A stretch of DNA of 64,000 nucleotides from Nonomuraea antri. Its GTDB lineage: Bacteria; Actinomycetota; Actinomycetes; Streptosporangiales; Streptosporangiaceae. Position numbers and translations under genes: made by a program. Shown piece after piece: positions 60,376 through 64,000 of the stretch. The notes beneath the pieces are model-generated. The model saw only the letters and a list, made by a program, of their open reading frames with translations. It ran no database searches and was not told where the DNA came from. The stretch covers positions 54,515-118,514 of the forward strand of contig NZ_JABCPZ010000005.1 in the NCBI RefSeq assembly GCF_013283785.1, read 5' to 3'. The first letter of the stretch is position 1. Each line of letters opens with the position of its first letter.

Positions 60376-61002
60376 ATGGCTCGTTACACGGGCGCGGACT
60401 GCAAGCTCTGCCGTCGCGAGAAGACCAAGCTCTTCCTCAAGGGCAGCAAGTGCGAATCCGCCAAGTGCCCCATCGAGATCCGTCCTTACCCCCCGGGTGA
60501 GCACGGCCGCGGACGTCCCAAGGAGTCCGAGTACCAGCTTCAGCTTCGCGAGAAGCAGAAGACCCGCCGCATCTACGGCGTCCTCGAGAAGCAGTTCCGC
60601 AACTACTACGAGGAGGCCGCGGGCAAGAGCGGCAAGTCGGGTGAGGTGCTGCTCCAGATCCTGGAGAGCCGTCTCGACAACGTCGTCTACCGCGCCGGTT
60701 TCGCGCAGTCGCGTGACGCCGCCCGCCAGCAGGTGCGCCACGGCCACATCCTGGTGAACGGCAAGAAGGTCGACATCCCGTCGTACCGCGTGCGCGAGCA
60801 CGACATCATCGAGGTCCGCGAGACCAAGCGCAACCTCCTGCCCTACGAGGTGGCTCGCGCCACCGCGGGCGAGCGGACGATCCCGGCTTGGCTGGGCGTC
60901 GTTCCGGACAAGCTCCGCATCCTGGTTCACCAGCTGCCGGTCCGCCAGCAGATCGACACCCAGGTCCAGGAGCAGCTCATCGTCGAGTACTACTCCAAGT
61001 AG
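60376..61002 (+). CDS. rpsD: 30S ribosomal protein S4
   Basis: The 208-residue assembly initiator has an N-terminal Cys cluster (CKLCRREKTKLFLKGSKCESAKC) of the zinc-binding form and the S4 RNA-binding domain (SRLDNVVYRAGFAQSRDAARQQVRHGHILVNGKKVDIPSYRV). In E. coli S4 represses the alpha operon. Confidence 0.97.
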   Translation: MARYTGADCKLCRREKTKLFLKGSKCESAKCPIEIRPYPPGEHGRGRPKESEYQLQLREKQKTRRIYGVLEKQFRNYYEEAAGKSGKSGEVLLQILESRLDNVVYRAGFAQSRDAARQQVRHGHILVNGKKVDIPSYRVREHDIIEVRETKRNLLPYEVARATAGERTIPAWLGVVPDKLRILVHQLPVRQQIDTQVQEQLIVEYYSK

Positions 61003-61013
61003 TCACTGACGTC

Positions 61014-61047
61014 CTAGTTCGGGCACGGATTTCCGTGCCCGAACTAG
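61014..61047 (+). terminator. 15-bp perfect hairpin between rpsD and rpoA
   Basis: CTAGTTCGGGCACGG-ATTT-CCGTGCCCGAACTAG forms a perfect 15-bp stem with a 4-nt loop and no T-run. As a full stop it would cut rpoA from its operon, so it may be an attenuator or processing site with a separate rpoA promoter (ACTGTTATCG follows). Confidence 0.75.
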
Positions 61048-61104
61048 ACTGTTATCGGAGTGGCGTCATATAGCGGGCGCCACACGACAAGGGGAGACCC
61101 ACAC

Positions 61105-62124
61105 ATGCTGATCGCTCAGCGCCCGACTCTTCTCGAAGAGTCGATCGACGACACCCGGTCCCGATTCGTCATCGAGCCGCTGGAGCCGGGTTTCGGCTAC
61201 ACCATCGGCAACTCGCTGCGCCGCACGCTGCTTTCGTCCATTCCGGGCGCGGCCGTGACGAGCATTCGCATCGAGGGCGTGCTGCACGAGTTCTCGACCG
61301 TTCCCGGGGTCAAGGAAGACGTCACCGACATCATCCTGAACCTCAAGGAACTGGTCGTCTCCTCCGAGCACGACGAGCCGGTCGTGATGTACCTGCGCAA
61401 GCAGGGCCCGGGTGAGGTCACCGCCGCCGACATCGCGCCGCCGGCCGGTGTCGAGGTGCACAACCCCGAGCTGCGCATCGCCACGCTCAACGGCAAGGCG
61501 AAGCTGGAGATGGAGCTGACCGTCGAGCGCGGTCGCGGCTACGTCTCCGCCGCGCAGAACAAGCAGCCGGGCCAGGAGATCGGCCGGATTCCGATCGACT
61601 CCATCTACTCCCCGGTGCTCAAGGTCACGTACAAGGTCGAGGCGACCCGAGTCGAGCAGCGTACCGACTTCGACCGTCTCATCCTCGACGTCGAGACCAA
61701 GCCGGCCATGAAGCCCCGCGACGCGGTGGCCTCCGCCGGTAAGACCCTCGTCGAGCTGTTCGGCCTGGCCCGTGAGCTCAACGTCGAGGCCGAGGGCATC
61801 GACATCGGCCCGTCGCCGACCGACGCCGCTCTCGCGGCCGACCTGGCGCTGCCGATCGAGGAGCTCAACCTCACCGTCCGTTCCTACAACTGCCTCAAGC
61901 GCGAGGGCATCCACACCGTGGGTGAGCTCGTCGCTCGCAGCGAGCAGGACCTGCTCGACATCAGGAACTTCGGCGCCAAGTCGATCGAAGAGGTCAAGCA
62001 GAAGCTGCACGAGATGTCGCTGGCGCTCAAGGACTCCCCGCCCGGGTTCGACCCGAGCGCGGTGGCCGGCGTCGGTGGCTACGACGACGACGACAGCGCG
62101 TACGTCGAGACCGAGCAGTACTGA
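61105..62124 (+). CDS. rpoA: DNA-directed RNA polymerase subunit alpha
   Basis: The 339-residue product has the N-terminal dimerisation domain ([34 protein letters not shown]) and the C-terminal domain ([46 protein letters not shown]) that binds UP elements and activators. ATG 61105 has AAGGGGAG upstream. Confidence 0.99.
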   Translation: MLIAQRPTLLEESIDDTRSRFVIEPLEPGFGYTIGNSLRRTLLSSIPGAAVTSIRIEGVLHEFSTVPGVKEDVTDIILNLKELVVSSEHDEPVVMYLRKQGPGEVTAADIAPPAGVEVHNPELRIATLNGKAKLEMELTVERGRGYVSAAQNKQPGQEIGRIPIDSIYSPVLKVTYKVEATRVEQRTDFDRLILDVETKPAMKPRDAVASAGKTLVELFGLARELNVEAEGIDIGPSPTDAALAADLALPIEELNLTVRSYNCLKREGIHTVGELVARSEQDLLDIRNFGAKSIEEVKQKLHEMSLALKDSPPGFDPSAVAGVGGYDDDDSAYVETEQY

Positions 62125-62140
62125 TCCACTTCGGTGGTGG

Positions 62141-62162
62141 CGGGGATCGTCCACGATCCCCG
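62141..62162 (+). promoter_or_regulatory. Hairpin 1 in the rpoA-rplQ spacer
   Basis: CGGGGATCGT and ACGATCCCCG form a near-continuous 9-10-bp stem 17 nt after the rpoA stop. It is a terminator or leader element. Confidence 0.5.
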
Positions 62163-62220
62163 CGGCCCCTGGACGCGCACGCGTCACGGGGCCGAAGCGG
62201 CCCGTCGGCCGTGTGCAGGA

Positions 62221-62242
62221 CCGGAGGGCGCGAGCCCTCCGG
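62221..62242 (+). promoter_or_regulatory. Hairpin 2 in the rpoA-rplQ spacer, GCGA tetraloop
   Basis: A perfect 9-bp stem CCGGAGGGC/GCCCTCCGG is capped by a GNRA-type GCGA loop, 95 nt before rplQ. GNRA loops are common in structured RNAs. Confidence 0.45.
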
Positions 62243-62336
62243 GTTGATCGGTCAACGCGGGATTCGTCCGAGACTCCCGCGGCCCGACTCCGGTACCTGA
62301 TACGGCCGGGGCGGGTTCACTCCCAAGGAGACAGAC

Positions 62337-62879
62337 ATGCCCAAGCCCACCAAGGGTGCACGTCTTGGCGGCAGCCCGGCGCACGAGCGGCTGATCCTGG
62401 CGAACCTCGCCACGGACCTGTTCCGCCACGGCAAGATCCGCACCACGGTTGCCAAGGCCAAGCGCCTGCGCCCGCTGGCGGAGCGCCTCATCACGAAGGC
62501 GAAGAAGGGCGACATCCACAACCGCCGTCAGGTGCTGACCGTCGTCAAGGACAAGGGCGTCGTCCACCACCTGTTCACCGAGCTGGCAGTCACGTACGCC
62601 GAGCGTCCCGGTGGTTACACGCGCATCACCAAGGTCGGTCCGCGCAAGGGCGACAACGCCCCGATGGCGGTCATCGAGCTGGTGACCGAGCCGCTGAACG
62701 CCGTCAGCGTCTCGCGTACCGAGGCTCCGGCCGCCGCTGCCGCTCCGGCCGCCGAGGCGGAGGAGACCGAGCAGGTCGAGGCCGCTGAGGCCCCCGCCGA
62801 GGAGACCGCCGCCGCTGAGGCGCCGGCCGCCGAGGGCGAGGCTGCCGAGGCTGCTGAGGCGAAGAAGGACGAGGCCTGA
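62337..62879 (+). CDS. rplQ: 50S ribosomal protein L17
   Basis: The 180-residue product has the conserved core ([47 protein letters not shown]). An Ala/Glu-rich acidic tail from about residue 125 has no counterpart in E. coli L17 (127 residues). Such tails are usual in actinomycetes. AAGGAGAC precedes the ATG. Confidence 0.97.
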   Translation: MPKPTKGARLGGSPAHERLILANLATDLFRHGKIRTTVAKAKRLRPLAERLITKAKKGDIHNRRQVLTVVKDKGVVHHLFTELAVTYAERPGGYTRITKVGPRKGDNAPMAVIELVTEPLNAVSVSRTEAPAAAAAPAAEAEETEQVEAAEAPAEETAAAEAPAAEGEAAEAAEAKKDEA

Positions 62880-62891
62880 TCCATCAGGCTT

Positions 62892-62932
62892 GAACGGGCC
62901 CGGCTCCCCATCACGGGGGTCCGGGCCCGTTC
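62892..62932 (+). terminator. rplQ terminator
   Basis: A perfect 12-bp stem GAACGGGCCCGG/CCGGGCCCGTTC, followed by CCCTATTTC, closes the alpha operon 12 nt after rplQ. truA starts 22 nt later. Confidence 0.75.
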
Positions 62933-62953
62933 CCTATTTCCGGGAGGATGATC

Positions 62954-63904
62954 GTGGTACGGCTCCGCCTCGACCTCGCCTACGACGGGACCGCTTTCTC
63001 CGGCTGGGCCAGGCAGCCCGGGCGGCATACCGTCCAGGGGGAGATCGAGCAGGCGGTCAACAGGATCCTGCGGCTGGCCGAGCCCGCCACGCTCACCGTG
63101 GCCGGACGTACCGACGCGGGCGTGCACGCGCGCGGCCAGGTGGCCCACGTGGACGTGCCGCCCGAATCCCTCACCGAGCTCGACGGCAACCGGGGGCCGC
63201 TGAGCGGCGATGAGCGGCTCGCTGCGCTCATCAGGAGGCTTGGTGGGGTTCTGCCCACCGATGTACGGGTTCATCGGGTCTCGGTGGCTCCTGAGGGCTT
63301 TGACGCCCGGTTCTCGGCGTTGTACCGGCGTTACGCGTACCGGGTGAGCGACGCGGTGGGCGGGGCCGACCCGTTGCGCCGTCACGAGGTGGTCTGGCAC
63401 AACCGGCCACTGGACCTCGACGCGCTGAACCTGGCGGCCGCCCGGCTGCTCGGCGAGCACGATTTCGCCGCGTTCTGCAAGAAGCGCGAGGGCGCGACCA
63501 CGATCAGGGAGCTGCAGCGGCTCGACTGGGCGCGCGAGCCTGACGGGGTGCTGGTCGCCACCGTGATGGCCGACGCGTTCTGCCACTCGATGGTGCGGGC
63601 GCTGGTCGGCTCGCTGCTGGCGGTCGGTGACGGGCGGCGGCCGGTGGAATGGCCGGGCCAGGTGCTGACGGCAGCCGTACGCGATTCCGGGGTGCATGTG
63701 GCGCCGGCGCACGGGTTGTGCCTGGAGGAGGTCGCCTACCCGGCGGAGGCTGAGCTGGCGGCGCGCGCGAGCGCTACGCGGCGGGTGCGGACGCTGGAGG
63801 CGCGGGACGCTTCCGCGAGCGGCGTTGACGGGACGGCACACGATGGTGCCGCCCTTGACGGGGCGGATCTTGACCCGGGTTCCGCAGTTGGTAGTCACAC
63901 GTGA
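62954..63904 (+). CDS. truA: tRNA pseudouridine synthase A (TruA)
   Basis: The 316-residue enzyme makes pseudouridine at positions 38-40 of tRNA anticodon arms. The catalytic Asp is D54 in [14 protein letters not shown]. Other motifs are YRYRV-type [19 protein letters not shown] and [19 protein letters not shown]-terminal extension of about 40 residues (Ala/Asp-rich) follows the core. GTG 62954 has GGGAGG at 6 nt; ATG 62948, 2 codons earlier, abuts that SD and is less likely. Confidence 0.93.
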   Translation: MVRLRLDLAYDGTAFSGWARQPGRHTVQGEIEQAVNRILRLAEPATLTVAGRTDAGVHARGQVAHVDVPPESLTELDGNRGPLSGDERLAALIRRLGGVLPTDVRVHRVSVAPEGFDARFSALYRRYAYRVSDAVGGADPLRRHEVVWHNRPLDLDALNLAAARLLGEHDFAAFCKKREGATTIRELQRLDWAREPDGVLVATVMADAFCHSMVRALVGSLLAVGDGRRPVEWPGQVLTAAVRDSGVHVAPAHGLCLEEVAYPAEAELAARASATRRVRTLEARDASASGVDGTAHDGAALDGADLDPGSAVGSHT

Positions 63905-63936
63905 GCCCGAAATCGAGGGTTGACCTGGAGGAACGC

Positions 63937-64000
63937 ATGCAGGGCCGTAGAGGGTCGTGTGCCTACACCCTCCGCAGCCAGGTGCTGATCGGGTCAAGTC
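63937..64000 (+). CDS. Possible start of an unidentified gene (3' partial)
   Basis: An ATG with GGAGG at 6-7 nt opens a frame that runs to the window end (MQGRRGSCAYTLRSQV). rplM usually follows truA in actinomycetes, but this is not the L13 start. It may be chance within the rplM leader. Confidence 0.2.
   Translation, partial: MQGRRGSCAYTLRSQVLIGSS

Overview
The window is high-GC actinobacterial chromosome. Gene content, GTG/TTG starts, SigE-family sigma factors, an L10 leader and the RpoB sequence fit Streptosporangiales, most likely a Nonomuraea-like genus. The genus is inferred from memory of sequences, not from a search.

Layout. (1) 1-13.8 kb is an accessory flank: the end of a sugar ABC permease pair; a DinB-like enzyme; three ECF/SigE-type sigma factors, each followed by a membrane-protein gene (one carries a MltG/YceG glycosylase-like domain, one an acidic repeat, one three copies of a domain also present in two neighbouring genes); two HTH regulators with recognisable operators; a methyltransferase; an adenosine deaminase; and an aspartate aminotransferase. 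(2) 13.9-21.2 kb is tRNA-Trp, secE, nusG, rplK, rplA, then rplJ and rplL behind an L10-type leader. An intact IS30-family element has landed inside the loop of the rplA terminator, and a WD40 gene and an LppX-like lipoprotein gene follow. (3) 21.2-29.7 kb is a second accessory block: MOSC protein, a repeat-rich BTAD/SARP regulator divergent from an alpha/beta hydrolase, RDD protein, SnoaL-like protein divergent from a TetR regulator, and an Mce-system ATPase (MceG/Mkl type) with two Mce-associated membrane proteins. (4) 30.1-37.5 kb is rpoB-rpoC. (5) 37.5-39.7 kb holds a convergent two-gene operon: an FHA membrane protein and a small protein that share a Gly/Asn-rich motif. (6) 40.2-62.9 kb is the str, S10, spc and alpha operons in canonical order (rpsL to rplQ, with secY, adk, map, infA and rpoA), interrupted only by a DUF1707-like and a secreted protein gene. 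truA closes the run.

Most of the window encodes the core transcription and translation machinery. Strong hairpins punctuate it at operon joints, and sigma70-like promoters with 17-bp spacing precede rplJ, rpoB and rpsL. Several accessory genes have a -10 element about 7 nt before the start codon, which suggests leaderless mRNAs. The least explained features are the FHA/small-protein pair, the 9.3-12.5 kb paralogous-domain locus, and the sigma factor paired with a MltG-like membrane protein.
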